A stretch of 64,000 nucleotides of DNA from Piezodorus guildinii (GCA_023052935.1 CM041298.1:63358217-63422216), one strand, 5' to 3'; numbered from the stretch's first letter, positions 1 to 27,244 are shown. Program-made: numbers and translations. Notes: generated from the sequence alone by a model not told the origin.

Positions 1-41
1 AATGTTGAAATAACTGAAGATCATATTTATTTCGTTTTCAG

Positions 42-13447
<13,406 letters not shown>

Positions 13448-14450
13448 ACCAAGCATTTGAAATTTCTGTAATATCATTGGATGAACATTGTAAAGACTTT
13501 TAATATGTATAATAGAGATAATTAAATTAGAATACTTAAATTTAAAAAAGTAATGATAATAAATTATGATTTGTTATGCCTCTTCAACAAAGTAGCTGAT
13601 AATATTATATTTGTTTTGTTTTTTATAAATAATAAACTCGAAAATATAGATTGTCTTTATTTTTCAGATTAGATGAGAAAGAGAATGTTAAAGAGTAAAT
13701 AAAGTTTTGTATGTAATTGACTGACTCGGTTTGTGTTTGACCCAAGTTTATGTTTGTTAATTGATTATGCATATTTATTATTGATTATTCAACATCATTT
13801 CTGAACAATTTGTTTCAGCCTCAGCTTAAAACTTACATTAACAACATCTGTGCATCTGTGAATAATATCTGAACGCCCATATCCTAAGAAGATGTAACCG
13901 TTAAGAATATAAATAGGCTAAGTGAAATTACAGTTTTAGGTTCACTCAACAGTTAAGTGAATCTCTCTTCAATAATAAAATTTAGGATTCTTTATTTAGA
14001 TAATATACCTTTAAGATAAATACTTAATACTACTTGAAATATGATTGTTGCATTTGTTTTTTTGTTTATTTTTATTTTTTAAACAATTTATTTTATTTTT
14101 ATCAATTCACTGTATTTTTAAAAATATAAGAAACTAAATTTTGTTTTCAATAAAAAAGAAATACTGTGCGATGTGTACAATAAACATTCTTACTCTTAGT
14201 TAGTTTTTATTTTCCCCTTTAGTATGTTCAGTAGATGTTGATTTAAATTTTTAATATGTATATTCTTATTTATTTTATTATTAAATGTATTTTCACCAGT
14301 TTATTTCCCCATTTTACAAATGAGCATGTTTTCTTATATTAGATGATGTATGCAGCATTTTGGCATGTTATTAATTGTCTAGTTAATTAAACTTTATGAT
14401 AAGTATAATTTATGTAATGCTATTGGAAATTTTAATTTAAATGAATAAAA
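13448..14450 (+). other. PP2A-A 3' untranslated region and poly(A) signals
   Basis: AATAAA hexamers on the gene strand occur at 13698-13703, 14179-14184 and 14444-14449, and no other gene begins here, so transcripts probably end at one of these sites. Which is used cannot be told from the sequence. Two good acceptors (ending at 13667 and 13818) lie inside the region. Confidence 0.55.
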
Positions 14451-15530
14451 AATAAGTTATTTTGTTTCAAAGTTTGTGCTTTTCTTCCTCAGTGATAGAA
14501 CTTCATGTATGTTTGTTATGGTGCTTAACTGGTAGTTTTTCAGGGGGAAGTAAAGCATGGAAGGGAAAAGATATATCAATTTTTTTTTTTCACTTTTTAT
14601 CTTAACTTATCTAATTTCACCTATGGAGAGAACTTGACGTTTGTCCCAAGATTATTGTTGTTAACTGAGTTTTAAGAAGAATATTCCCATCCCAAGAAGA
14701 ATTGAGCCCATCCTTGAGATAGAAAGATTATTATAGAATCATTAACTCAATAGAAGAAAGTGAGCTAATATAGAAAGAGATGTAATTAAAAGAAAAGGAG
14801 AGAGGCATGGGACAGAAAGAAACAGAAAATGGATAGATAACTCAGAAGATTAAGAGTTCATGCTTAACTGAGTGTCAAGAGAATTAGCTTGTAATTCAAA
14901 TTTCAAAACATTTATGGATTCCAATTTAAAAGTTTACTAAGAACTATAGGGAGGGAAATCTAGCACAGGTTAATCAATAATTTCTGTGAAAAACGGTCAC
15001 ACTGGACATTGAATAAAAAATATAATTTAATACTTGAATACATTACCGATCAAAATATCTGAAATTAGTATAAAATGAGATATGAATTCGGACTTAGTTT
15101 TGGTGGCTCAAAAAATGTTTCTTATAATACTTCCTCCTCTGGTATTAAGAAGAATTAAGCACTAAGTTTTGTATGAGCCGTTTATTTTGAAAGTGGCCCA
15201 AGTCCATTTATACTTACAGTAATATTTTTTTTAAAGTAAATTTTGTTTTACTGCATTAATTAAACATACTGATTATTCAAAAATTGAGGTTCAATACTAA
15301 TTGATTAAAATTACCTTCCTCACAGCCTTCAGACATTACCATCAATAAATATCTTAATTTAAGTACGAATTAACTTTGGCCTCTTCCAAAATACATTCAT
15401 GGATAACTATTGAGATTACATCAGTAATATAATTTATGATTGTAATATAAAATAACGTAAAATGTTCTTCAGTCTCATTTGTTGCAGAAATTTTCTAGGA
15501 ACTATAAAAATATAAATAGTTCTTCTTTCT
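14451..15530. other. Intergenic, nothing recognised
   Basis: AT-rich sequence past the PP2A poly(A) signals. No exon-like segment, repeat terminus or RNA gene was found on either strand. Confidence 0.4.
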
Positions 15531-15534
15531 CTTC

Positions 15535-16640
15535 CTCTTTGAGCCATTATTGGCGTAGAAGGTCCGTGATCCTGGTCTCTGCTGAGTCACTTCATATCTG
15601 CAAGAGTCTCTGTTACTCACAATCCTATAGATATGTTCCTGATCGGAGATTCTAGGTCGTCCATGTGCTCTTCAGCCTGTAGGTCTTGCTTCCTGTGTCC
15701 TAGGTTTGATACCTTATCCATTCAACAAACATGTCCAGACTATTTTAATTGCCTGTTTTCAATGGTGGTACCTCCAATTGCTCTCTGATGCTATTGTTTC
15801 GGGCACAATCTGGTCTTGTCTTATCTGCTGCTCTTCATATGAACTTCATCTCAGTAGCAGTAATCCAGCTACTTGTCCAGATGCTTGTCAAGCATCACCC
15901 AGCTCTCTCCTCCATATGTAAGGACTGTTATGGTATATAGCTTTATAGATGCGTATCTTATTTATCCCATTAAATACAATTTCATTCCATGAGAGAACCC
16001 CAGTTCTCTAACCGTGCATAGGAATGGTTGATGGACATTCCTTTCCGTTGTAGTTTTGCTTCCCATTCTACCAGAGCTTGTTGTAGCTTTTCTTTCATGT
16101 CTGTCATTAGGACAATATCATAGACATTTCACCAGAACTGTTTGAAACTTCTGTATCAAATCTGATAGTACATTCTTTGTAGTAAGAGCATTCCATATTT
16201 CATACCTAGCCACAGAATCGAACACAGCTTTGAGATCCAGGAAAGCCATATAGGTACTTTTATTTCCCGTCCCATGCCTTCTCAGAAATGTTTCTAGGCC
16301 CATAGATATGGTCCAGGGTTCGTCTTCCTGGGCCTGGGCCCCCTGCTCCACTTCGAGTTGGCTTCCCGCAATTCTTCTCAATCTTTTAAGGATGGAGGTG
16401 TACATTTTACAGGCTACGGACAGCAAGCTAATTGGTCTATGATTCTCGCATACGGTTAAGGAGCCTTTCTTATGCATGGGGAATATAGAACTGTATTCCC
16501 AATCTAAGGGAATTACCTTGTTATTCCATACAGTTAGGAATAGTCTTTAAATTGCTTTCTGGAGCTCTTCATCACCGTATTTTAGGAATTCAGTTGAAAT
16601 TCCATCTCTTCTTGCTACTTTATTCATTTTCATCTTTTCA
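15535..16640 (-). mobile_element. Non-LTR retrotransposon fragment, reverse transcriptase
   Basis: On minus: RT motif ENHRPISLLSVACKMYTSIL (about 16440-16380), then TYMAFLDLKAVFDSV (motif A, first catalytic Asp) at about 16240. Later a C-terminal part with frameshifts (15550-15950) resembles the LINE at 7955-8585. The palm motif with the two catalytic Asp is missing, so an internal deletion separates the parts. Confidence 0.8.
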
Positions 16641-16699
16641 AGAGCATTGATAATTCTTTATGAATTAATTTCCTGAAGAATATCATAATACTGATATTT

Positions 16700-17740
16700 A
16701 TTTTTAGTTACAACAAACATGATTGTGAGTTTTTTAAATTTTTTTTTGCATTATTTGTTCAGCTTTACACTTATACTAGCTTCACTTTTACTCAAAACTG
16801 CATGCTTAGTTACATTTGATGCTTAATAATCAGTCTAATTATTAAAATTATGTTTTGAGAAACATGCATGTATTTTAAGTTAATTCTTGGATTATTTTTA
16901 TGAGAGTTTTGAATGAGTTATTAATATTTATTGACATAGCTGTCATTAACTTAAATAGCACTATACAATAGTATTCTAATATGTGCCTGTATGAAAAATA
17001 CTTTAATACTATGTGTTGAACAGGTTGAGTCTTCCTCTGAGAGCAGATCATTGTAAGGGTGTTACTGCCAAAAATAAAATGAATGACATATGTATTGCAC
17101 TTTTTATTTTAGCAAGAGCAGGAAATTAAATGCTCATTCCAGTGATAAAGATGTCCTATTAACATTTGGTCACAGTAGTCATCTAACAATATCATAATTT
17201 ATATTAAAGTAAAGAAAGGTGTCTGTTGTTGGTGGTCCTTAACTGACCAAGGACAGAGTGTGGGGAGGAGGAGGGGACCTACAATGAGGCATCCCAGGTT
17301 TCAGAATTCTTCATTAGTGACCACTCCCGATTGTTAAATACCCATAACATCACAGCACTACATTAATTGTGATCAATTTACCCTTAGGATCATTAAAAAT
17401 TGGTTCCTTAAGAACAAATTTATGAAAGTAACTCCAAGATAATTGCACATCAACTAAGTTTCAAAATCTTTTGTTGATTGTATATTTTAATTATAAAAAT
17501 GTTAAAAAACTTTTGATAATATTCGATTAGATTTATATTATTACTCTGGTGACGAGTTTCAAATATATTTGGAACAGTCATAAAACAGCCGAATCTCATC
17601 TGGGATGAGCTTTTCTTTCTAATAATATTCGTTATCCAAGTTAGCTCTGAACGTTCGTAAAAATATCCATTTTTGGCGCTCTAATCATTAAATTTCCTTT
17701 TAAAATATTAATATATTCATTTTTGTACACTACTACATCA
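16700..17740. other. Intergenic, nothing recognised
   Basis: Apart from a slightly G-rich patch near 17240-17300, the stretch is AT-rich with no coding or repeat signal I can name. Confidence 0.4.
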
Positions 17741-17743
17741 ACA

Positions 17744-17865
17744 TAGCAAAGGTCACGGGTTCTAACCCGCAGGTGGCCCTAGGATTTTTTAATGGAGTAA
17801 AAAATCCTTATTTTTGCCGTCCTTCGGGGGGAGGGGAGGGGGAGGACGTAAAAAGGTCTTATTAC
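17744..17865 (+). repeat. SINE1 copy, truncated
   Basis: Keeps the tRNA T-arm (B box in GGTCACGGGTTCTAACCCGC) and the body block GTAAAAAATCC, then diverges in a G-rich tract. The 5' tRNA part and 3' tail are missing. Confidence 0.75.
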
Positions 17866-18777
17866 TTCATTGTCTTATTATTATTATTATATTATCTCTT
17901 ATATGTGGTTCGGAAACACACTTCTGATGAAACAGTAATAATAAGTTGTGGTCCCTCCTTCCTCTTTTTATTTCGATTTAAGACTGAACATGAGACCCGT
18001 ACATTTTTTTTTTTTCTCGTTAGGACCGGGACCTGTTAAAATGGAAAAAGTGTACTTCATATTTTATGCCTGGAGGAAACAGATGTATAGTGGAATATTT
18101 TATATAGTTTACGTCACTGTAATAAATTTCCACATAGTAAATTAATATATTTTTTTTTTATGTAATTAAATACATAAATAAATGTCTAAATCATCATAGA
18201 AGAATCTTACCAGAGCTTTTTGATATAGAAGGCCATCCTTTTTCAAGACCGGGAATCCGACTTCCTTAGTAGAATTTTCGGGCTTTAGTGTCTAATTTTA
18301 ATTATATTAGTTATCAATAATTTTTAACATAAGTAATCGAGTGTTAGTGTTTTGTTTAATTTGATTATTTAATGGATTGTTCGTTGTGTTTGTAAATCAT
18401 TATTTCAGAACCAACTAAAGCCTGTAAGTACAATTTATTGGTATTTGGGATGTAATATATATAAAGATGAACTTGTATCATAGTTTAATAGATATATCCA
18501 ATACATTTACAAACAGTTAACAGTCATCATTTACATTTTTTTTCTTGTTTTTCTGTAATTAGTGTAAAAGCATTTTCAGCCATAATATATTTTTTTACAT
18601 AACAAAAAATAATTTTTCTCTGAAATACATATAATTACACTAGCTAGAATCTAAACAATTTTTAGTTCAGTTTTCAGGAACCAAAACTTATTGAATTATA
18701 TGATGATGAATTCATCTCTTTTATCAATGCTGTTTATAATTTCAGTCTGTTGACGTAACTCTAAAGCTGTTAAGTTT

Positions 18778-18783
18778 TTTATT
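18778..18783 (-). promoter_or_regulatory. Poly(A) signal AATAAA for the putative beat terminal exon
   Basis: TTTATT on plus, so AATAAA on minus, placed 77 bases after the stop of the candidate exon, a usual distance. Confidence 0.45.
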
Positions 18784-18859
18784 TAATGAGTTATAATATG
18801 TATGATCACAGTATGTAATATAATTGCCACTTGATTTATAAAAATTGGTCTTAAACAAT

Positions 18860-18972
18860 CTACAGTTGCAATATTAAAATATTTAGTAATACATTGGCAC
18901 TGAAGTTAATTATGTAATTTAAGTCAAGGTGTTTGGCCGGAACTGATGAGCTGGTTTGGCTGCTTTCTATAC
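18860..18972 (-). CDS. Probable terminal exon of the beat gene, GPI-signal-like tail
   Basis: On minus, acceptor TTTTAATGTTGCAG precedes 18972. With one base carried from the previous exon the reading is IESSQTSSSVPAKHLDLNYI then INFSANVLLNILILQL and TAG at 18862-18860: a Ser/Thr-rich linker, a possible small omega-site residue, then a hydrophobic end with no charged residues, as in GPI signals. AATAAA on minus at 18783-18778 lies about 77 bases past the stop. The phase fits a weak donor AAAG/GTCTTT near the end of the 36643-36939 exon, joining through a Gly codon. If right, that intron is about 17.7 kb. If wrong, this is a chance open stretch. Confidence 0.5.
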
Positions 18973-19976
18973 CTGCAACATTAAAATATATTTATTTTGG
19001 ATTATAATATAACAATATTTAGTAGATTTTGTTACTACTTATTATTTTAAAATAATTTTTATAATAACTAAGTAGCTACATTAAATTTGAAACGGTATAA
19101 AGCTGAGATTAAGACTTGAATCCTCTTATTTAACATAATTTCTCATTGCAGTTTTTTAATCAACTTATGTAGAACATAATTAAGATACGAGGAATTATTT
19201 TATGGATAAAGTTGTGTTGATTGATTATCGTCTATCATAGCTACTTTATAATTGTTAAAAAATATTTATATTCAATGTCTGACCTCAATTTTTCTTTTAA
19301 ATTAGCTTAGACTAGCACTTTTCATCTTGTTGATTAATTGAAAAAAATATTAAAACCATTCTGGAACTAAACCCCTTAAGAATAACAACATAGTTCAACA
19401 TAATTGAGAGCTATTCCTGTTAAATAAGAGTTATTTTTAATAGGAAACATAAGAATGAGTAACTTAACAGTACAACTCATTATTAAAATATTTAAATACA
19501 ATGTGGAAAAACTTCTACTCTTTGACTTTTTATTTCTTTGAATAAACAACTATTTTTCATTAAGGGAGTCTGACATGAAATAAATTTCTTAAAGGCTTTT
19601 CATTTTACATAGCCAGGTGGTATGTTGGTCTTGGAAGTATGTTAATATGAAGCGGCACTACAATGTTCCTGTTCCAATTACTGATTTTAAGGTATCAATT
19701 GTTACTATATGCTGCTAAAATATACTAATTTCTATTTGAACTATAATTCCAAACCTGCTATTGTTTAAAAGTAATGTTAAATGAATGAGATTTATATAAA
19801 TTACTAGTTTGCTACATGGAAATTTAAATATTCTCTGTTTAAATTAGTAATTTAGCTGGAGCAATTATCTGGTTTTCTATGGATTGTGAAAGATCTTTAA
19901 ATTTTTTCAGAAATTTATTTGGAGTTAGAGCCAAAGGATGCGTTGCTACTTTCCATCTGTTTAAAGTATTTATTCT

Positions 19977-20768
19977 TTTAACTTTCATTTACTTATATAT
20001 GAAATTCATAGTAGGGAAAAGTATAGCAATTGTAAAAGTTTTCAAATTCGAGTTTTCACCTGATATGCAAGGTTGAGGTTCCTTTGAGTCCAAATGACTA
20101 AGTTGTGGAAAAAGGTCTGTGTGTGTTTGTGGTCATTCTAGCTCAAAAACGATAGGTTGTATAAAACTGAAATTTCATATTTTAGGAACATATATGCCTG
20201 AGAGGTTACAGCAACTTTTGAAGCAAGCAAACAAAATTAACTAACCAGAAAAGTTACTTTATATCATGTATTTTGTACCTTTTTACATTTTCTCAAAGAG
20301 GGCTCTAACAATTTTGATCAAACATAAATTAAAGCTATATCCATGTACAATTTAATGGGCTTTAATAATGATGTAGATTTTATTCTGATTGAAATATTTG
20401 GACAGGGATTAAATGCTGATTGTTGAAATTTTCTTCCTCGCAAGTACCTTTAATGTTGTAGATTGAGAAAAGAGCAGAAATATTTTTGTATTTTTTTTTT
20501 AGCATATCAGTAAAATAGATGTATAACATACTGTTTGAAAGCTAAAGATTTTAGAACAAAAAATCTATTACCCAAACTTATATAAGGTAATGGGGAGTGA
20601 TGAAAAGTGGGTAAAACTAAGTGATGCTGTAGATAACAATATAATTGATTATCAATGTAATTTTTTAACCTTTTTTTCATCTCTAACCTTAGTTAAAAGT
20701 TCTATAAAGGATTTTAACTACAGAGGTAAGTGAAATTTGTATGTTGTGTGCACCACATTTTTTTAAAG
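19977..20768 (+). repeat. Family X repeat, old copy
   Basis: Diverged but nearly complete: start CTTTCATTTACTTATATATG, centre blocks (GAGTCCAAATGACTAAGT; GAAAGCTAAAGATTTTAGAA) and end AGAGGTAAGTGAAATTTGTA are all present in order. Confidence 0.75.
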
Positions 20769-20791
20769 CTTAATTGACAAAATTATATAAA

Positions 20792-21030
20792 GAGAGCGGT
20801 ATGGCCTAGTGGATAGAGCATTAGGCTACTGTTCTCCGTGTCCCAGGTTTGAATCCCGGCTGAGGCAGAATTATTGATTATGTTATTTCAGCAGTGGGGC
20901 GACCCTGGGGTATGGAGACCCTCCTGGGGCACACCTAGCTTCAATACAGGCACAATCACCGCCTTGCACCGTTGTTGGCTGTGGAAAAGTACGAATCTCT
21001 AGTTTCATGTATTTTTGATAATGAATAAAT
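20792..21030 (+). repeat. SINE2, tRNA-derived
   Basis: The head reads like a tRNA: GGTATGGCCTAGTGGATAGA (A-box region) and CCCAGGTTTGAATCCCGGC (B box). It is followed by a body with GGGGCGACCCTGGGG and CCCTCCTGGGGCACACCTAG. A second, inverted copy is at 35455-35690. Confidence 0.8.
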
Positions 21031-21039
21031 GACTAAGGA

Positions 21040-22125
21040 GGAATTTTGTGCCTTTTTTTTTAATAGTAAATCTTACTAACCCTAAAATTCAATTAAATTG
21101 ATGAAAATAATGTTATTACATTTATTTTTCTACCTTGGATGAATAGATTTTTGGAGATAGAAAACCATCCCCTAACCCTAGAAAGTAATATAACTCTTCT
21201 ATTCTAAATTAATGTAATTTTGATTTGGTTTTAATGTTCACCACTTTTTTACGATTAGATTAATCTGGCTATTCTTGGCTCTGCACCATATTGGTTTTTA
21301 ATTTAATTTCTTGATTATACATTATATTTAATTTGTATTCAGATATTCAGAATGGTGATATCTTTTTGTATCAAATGAACTATTTTACACATGTAACATT
21401 AAATCTAACCTTAGTAGTGAATAGGAAAATATTATTTTTGTTGGACAAAAATAGATTCTATTGAGAATCTGTCATTAGCTATCATGGCCATCACTTTTAA
21501 CTCCAACCCATACCTGGGCAATGTTCTAATAGTATATAGAAGTTATATCAACAAAGTCATAAGTAAAAGTATCAGTATATTATATTATAAAAATTATTTT
21601 ATATTAGAGATACCAATCTAAGGCAATTCCACTAAGTTGTCCCAATGCTTAGTGAATGAAACCAATGTTATTATTTGTCCCAGGAAAACCGTTTCAGATT
21701 CCTTTTGTTAAATGAAATTTAAAAATTACTGGAAACTGCTAAATATTATCACTTTAATATTTTTTCTGACGTTCTGATCAACATTGTACATCATAGGAGC
21801 TAAAAAGTATGTAGTGTTAAGTGTATTATTTGGGATAGAGCATAAAATATGAGTGTTGAGGGGGATCATGATGGTAATATTTTACATCTGAAAATAAACA
21901 GTAGAAATATAGAATAATAGTTAAATTGGGAAAAAAAAATAATGACAAAATCAGTGTAATTGTAATGTGATTTTCAACCAATTTTTTTTTTTTAGAACCC
22001 TTCCATCCAAACGTTTTCTGGCAAGGGCTCCATAAAAATCGTAAATATACATTAATTTTTAGGGTTAGGGTTCTTGTCAATTGATATATACATTTATATG
22101 AAATAGTTATAGATAAACTATATTT
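21040..22125. other. Intergenic, nothing recognised
   Basis: AT-rich stretch without a supported gene or repeat. ORFs here look random. Confidence 0.35.
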
Positions 22126-22129
22126 CCAT

Positions 22130-22980
22130 TCCATTCCTTTTGTGGATGACCTTGCAGTACTTGCAGACTCTCCAAAAACCGCAGAACATCAGATAGATGT
22201 TCTGAAAGAAAAAAGACACTGAGAAGTGGGCTACAGATTTCCTTTGAAAAACAGGGCGCCAGAATTCCTGAATACAAAGTACGGCAGAATGAAAAGATCT
22301 AAAAAATTCAAATATTTAGACAAAGCTTTAGAGGAAAATATTTCTGAAAAAGAGACAATTAATCAAAGAATCAGCAAAATGAGAATAGCCTGCAATATAA
22401 CTAATATTTACAAGGAAAATCCATTTACAGAAATACAAAACTGATGCATTGCCAAACAGTAATAAAACCTGAGGCAATCTATGCTGTTGAATGCCTGAAC
22501 CTTCAAAGGAAATGGTGACCCACAAAAACTTAAAATAGAAGAAAAAAAAAAACTATAAACCAGAAAAGAAAACTCTTATCTACACCTGTAGTAATGAGAA
22601 AATTTATAAACAAGTGAAGAATAACTTTTTATTCCCATCTCAACAAAATGAATCCAAACAGATAGACTCACAAAATATTTTAAAAAAATCAATGATAATG
22701 AAGTATCGATGGTTTGTAGAAACCAAGAGAGACATGGAAAAATTACAGATAACAACACCGGGTATGGAAAACAATGTAATCAACGACTAAATTGAAAGTT
22801 GGTGTCTTCTCAGAGAAGAGAAAGGAAACATCGTGGAAGGATGTCTATGAGTAAGCTGATGAAGGAGAGAAGGAAGAGGAGAAAAGAAGCCAAATGAAGT
22901 AGTGAACTGATGTGCTTCTAAGAGCCTATGAAGAGAAAATAAAAAATAAATATAAAGTTATGATTTGAAAATGCCAAAAA
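22130..22980 (+). mobile_element. Non-LTR retrotransposon fragment (RT palm to C-terminus)
   Basis: Plus strand: FVDDLAVLADSPKTAEHQID carries an F-x-DD palm motif, then KFKYLDKALEENISEKETIN and QRISKMRIACN, the usual thumb region, with stops between. It continues as degraded coding (NESKQIDSQNILKKS; KYRWFVETKRDME) to about 22970. Inactive. Confidence 0.75.
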
Positions 22981-23712
22981 TTGGTAAAAATTATCGAACC
23001 AAACAAGGATCCTTGAAGGATACCATCTAAGGTGTCATTGGAAAAATTAAAACCATCAAAGATGATGATGGCCAAGAGTGTGGAGTGAGCGGTGCCCTGA
23101 ACCACTCAATGAGGGATGTGGGCTACTAATGCCTCCAGGTTGTTCTCTGACACAGAAGATGATAGGATGATTAGGGGTGCCCGAGAATACTGTGTGAACT
23201 GCAATATGTCCTACACGTGATAAGACAAGTGGGATTTTGGCCAGGTGGTGGTTGACTTTAAGAAATATTTCTCTGCAGTATTCTGACTTGTAGTAAAGTA
23301 TGTGTGTGGTCTGCTCCAGTTACCTGAAAGTGCTCAGAAATTCTGATATACTTGGGTGGATTCCAGAAAAAATTGAGGAAGTTTAGAAAAATTATTGATC
23401 TCCAGTTCTCAGCCAGTGGTTTCTCTAATTCACCCAAGCACACAGTAATATCTTTTTCTATATGAGGATTTACAGCCTATGAAGGAAAGCTAGAACTCAC
23501 ATTCACACTTGCTAGAAGAGGCCACCCACCCGACGATGATGTCATGACAGTCAGAGGATCCTAATAGTGGCAGTATATTGGCTTCAAGCAATACACTGAG
23601 CTACAGGATTCTAGAAAGAATAGTCATAAAGATTTTCCTTTATCATTAGGTACATAGCTGCACCATATATATTTCATTAGTAATACTACTGCTGCCAAAA
23701 CTTCTTTTGCTG

Positions 23713-24000
23713 TGGAATCATCTGTAGCAGGGTGGCCAGCATAACAGCCTTCCATGCCAAAGGTCACAGGTTCAAACCCCAGGTGGTCCTAGGATTTTTT
23801 AATAGGGATTAAAAATCCTTAGTTATGCTGTCCTTCGGAGGGAATGTAAAAAGGTGGTCTCGAGCTTGTGCGATGTAAGGTATTTGTTAAAGATCCCTAT
23901 CCTAATTAAACTTGGATAGGCAAAATTTAGGACTCCTACTGTAGCATCGTCTGATTAGCCACAGTATCATAAAGTGATATTAAATATATAAACAAACAAA
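23713..24000 (+). repeat. SINE1, full length with target duplication
   Basis: CTTCTTTTGCTG occurs just before (23701-23712) and just after (24001-24012) the element, a target-site duplication. Head GGGTGGCCAGCATAACAGCC and T-arm AAGGTCACAGGTTCAAACCC are tRNA-like; the tail is AAACAAACAAA. Confidence 0.9.
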
Positions 24001-24944
24001 CTTCTTTTGCTGCTAATAGCAAAGTAGGGTAAACAATTATAAAAACAAAAGGAATGAACCACATACTAAGAGTTTACTTTTATCCACGAAACAATTTACT
24101 GTAATAGGTAAAATGTTAAAAATTAATATAGCATCAATTTCAAATATTTTTCATTACAAGCGATTTAATATAATTTCCCAATGATATCACACTGACCCAC
24201 TAAACACCTTATTAGCCTTAGCCTTCACTAAACATCTGTTTCACCGAGCAATTGTTGATAACCGCTGGACTATTTAGTATAATACAGGTGTATGAGTTCA
24301 AAGCCCTTGTGTCCTAAAGGTCCCTTAACCATAGAAACGGTAAATGGCACTTATTAGTAATACATTATGGTTTATTTTAAAGATTGGCCAAGATTTTCTG
24401 TGTTACTAATAAAAATTAAATATAGATAATTCTAAAATACAGCCCAAAGCAATTAATATGGTAGAGTCTAAACACCTTTCTGATTGAGGAGTTAAAATAA
24501 AATTGAAGATTTAATTGTTGACTGTGTGATAAATATGAAGGGGGAAGTAACTTGGGTGGCAGTAATAAATGATTAGTGAATAAAATATTTATTGACAAAC
24601 GTTTTGGGTCTTGATCAGAGCTGCTTTGTTGAGGTATGGAAGCTGAATGAACTTTAGAAAACATAAAATCTACATCTTATTCACTCTCGTTTTTATTTTT
24701 GATTTATAATAAGGATCAATTGATTTATTTAGTATGGGCTAGATCTTGAGTGATTTAAAAAAAGTTTCTCATCCCATGGATCATTTTTTTAAAGCTTTGT
24801 GACTTATTTTGGTTGGAACACAAATGGTTATTCTGTTATCCAAATGTTTATATGTTCATTTACCCCATTTGAATAATTTATATTCATTAATAATTTAATT
24901 ATTTTAAATGACGATTGCATGTGCATGCGATATGTAAAATATTG

Positions 24945-25400
24945 GTTTTACTTTCACTTATATATAAATGAAATATTTAGTAAGGGAATCATTGCTTTTG
25001 TAAATATTTTTGAATCAAAGTTTTTTGATCGCATTTCTAAGATACCATACAACCAATTGTCACAAAATTCACTATGTGTATGAAACTGAAATTTCATATT
25101 TAAAATTAGTATGTGCCAATGATATTATAGAATTTTTTTAACACAATCTATGAATGGGAAGTTCTACTATGTAGAACTATCTACTATATATATATACTAT
25201 CTACTATAGTAAGATGTATTTAACACATTTTCTTGTATACAGCTCTAATGATTTTGATTAACCTCATAACTACAATGTACGTTTGAATGTTATTTAATAT
25301 CAAATAGATTTTATTCTCTTTGGAATAGTCAAACATGAAATTAATTGCCGAATTTTCAAAATTTCTTCTCTTATATATATTTAACTTTTTTTATTTGAAA
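24945..25400 (+). repeat. Family X repeat, old 5' part
   Basis: Start TTTTACTTTCACTTATATAT and later AAACTGAAATTTCATATTTA and CAAATAGATTTTATTCTC are shared with better copies. The 3' half is lost or unrecognisable. Confidence 0.6.
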
Positions 25401-25499
25401 TAATTGACCGATCCTTTTTATTATTAATATTTTCACTTTGTAGATAATAAAAATTTAAAATTTAAATTATCTTACTGACATTGTCGGTTATAATATTTC

Positions 25500-26800
25500 T
25501 TAGTTAATACTAATGTTAGCATAGATAAAATGAAGGCTAGAGTGGAAATATTTCAAGAAGAGGTTAGTTATAATCTGGACTTACCTTTTTATCAAGTTGG
25601 AGTGGTTGGCCAGCCAAGTTCAGAATTAGTGCACTGCTCTTGGTGATAGAGAAGACAATATATGATTCAAAAGAATGTGCATAAGCTTTTAATATGGTTT
25701 TGACACGCCAGTACATGCAATGCAACTTGTAACAAATGTTCACACATTGATATAGGTTATTGAAGATTAATTATATTTTTTCTGTCAATTTTTATGCCTC
25801 ATTTTATTTTGTTTTATTTTTGTTAACTCCATTAACTTTAAAAAAGTAATTAACTAAAAAAAAGTAACTAATTTTGCAAAATTAAGTAATTGTATTTTTC
25901 GAAATATTTTCATTTATATCCCTCATAAATTAGCCCAAAATTTGGTTATTTTAGTTACATAAACAAATAAAATGTGTATTTTTAACATTTTACTTTGTTA
26001 TAATTTTATTTCTACTCAAAACATGATGATATCTCCATGTTTTGAACTGTTTTTTTTATTTTTAATATTTTATATCAACAATAGGAGATATATATATTGT
26101 TCAAATATAATCAAATTAGATAGCCTGAGTATTTCAGAGTTATCTTTTTCTTATTTGGAGCTCAATGTCCTTTAAAGCTGACAGAATGGGATACTCTGCA
26201 TTGCCGAACTGTTCATGGTAGAATAGGAATGTTGTTATTAATACCATGGGTCTGCCATGAATAAATTTTCAACCGCTCAGGCCAGATTCGCTTAACTGCC
26301 ACCACATTAGACTTGATTTTGTCACAGTGGTGTCTTAATAATAAAATATTAATTGGTGATATATATGTGAAACATAGCGCATTTTAAATTTAATGAGTAA
26401 TGAAATTGTGATTTGCGTCAAATTTGAAGTTTATTATTTCAAAAGTTTATTTAAAAATAGTGGAAAATTAAGTACATCTATGTTTAATTTAAAAATGGTG
26501 TTTCTAATAAACCTGTCAAGTGTTCAATTAATTCAATGCTTCAGAAAGCACTACGTTAACGTTTTTCTCTTATTTTTAATGGTTTAATGATCTTAACACG
26601 ATTTATCCTCCTTATCAGTTTCTAAATAAAAATTAAAAGTTATAATTATGTTGTTAGTAATTTATATAAATTTTATTTTTTTTCCTTGCATTTTTTCTAA
26701 TTATATACTTTATTGATATTTTACTCTTTTAAAAATAAAAGCATTTCATCACACTAGAAACAATTTGACATACCTCATTTTTTCTACTTTTGAGGAGGGC
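25500..26800. other. Intergenic, nothing firmly recognised
   Basis: AT-rich. A perfect donor AAAAAG/GTAAGT on minus at 25585 stands alone without a convincing exon (see rejected items). Confidence 0.35.
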
Positions 26801-26804
26801 AAGA

Positions 26805-26960
26805 GAGAGGGCTAGCTCCGTGGATATTGCACTTGACTGCTGATCTCAGGATTCCTCGTTCGAAACTGGACGAGTCTCAACTAGCCTTTATAAAGTAGGT
26901 TTTTCATAATTGAGTGAGTGAAGCACCTGATAGTTGAGCGTGATATCAGCCATGTCACCT
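26805..26960 (+). repeat. tRNA-like SINE head (SINE4), single copy
   Basis: GGCTAGCTCCGTGGATATTG (A-box-like) and CCTCGTTCGAAACTGG (B-box-like) are spaced about as in tRNA. Only one copy is seen, so the family and its end cannot be fixed. Confidence 0.45.
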
Positions 26961-27244
26961 TTTTTAAAAGCCACTGAAAACAGTTTGGATCCATGTTATC
27001 AATTAAACCCAAGACTGTGCAGCAGTGGTAGCTGATTTTTCTTTGTCTTTTCTTCCCTCTTTAACCTCCCTCTTTACTGCACAGCAGTACTAAAGGATCG
27101 CTTGTTGTAGATGCTGATCCAACAATTTCTTTCTTGCAGCAATTCTCTTTGATTTGACCGACCTCCAATGAATGTTCCTGCTCTCACAGGCCTTCTTGAA
27201 TCCTTCCTCTAAAGTATTTCTTGATATTTCTCTAAGTTATCATC

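Noticed and set aside
18412..18426. 15-base micro-exon on plus between TTATTTCAG and GTAAGT
   Set aside because: It lies past the PP2A stop and poly(A) signals, and five codons cannot be tested without transcripts.
25585..25640. Minus-strand segment ending in a perfect donor AAAAAG/GTAAGT
   Set aside because: With the phase carried from the preceding beat exon every plausible acceptor leads to a stop, and no relative of the peptide was recognised. A lone donor in AT-rich DNA can be chance.
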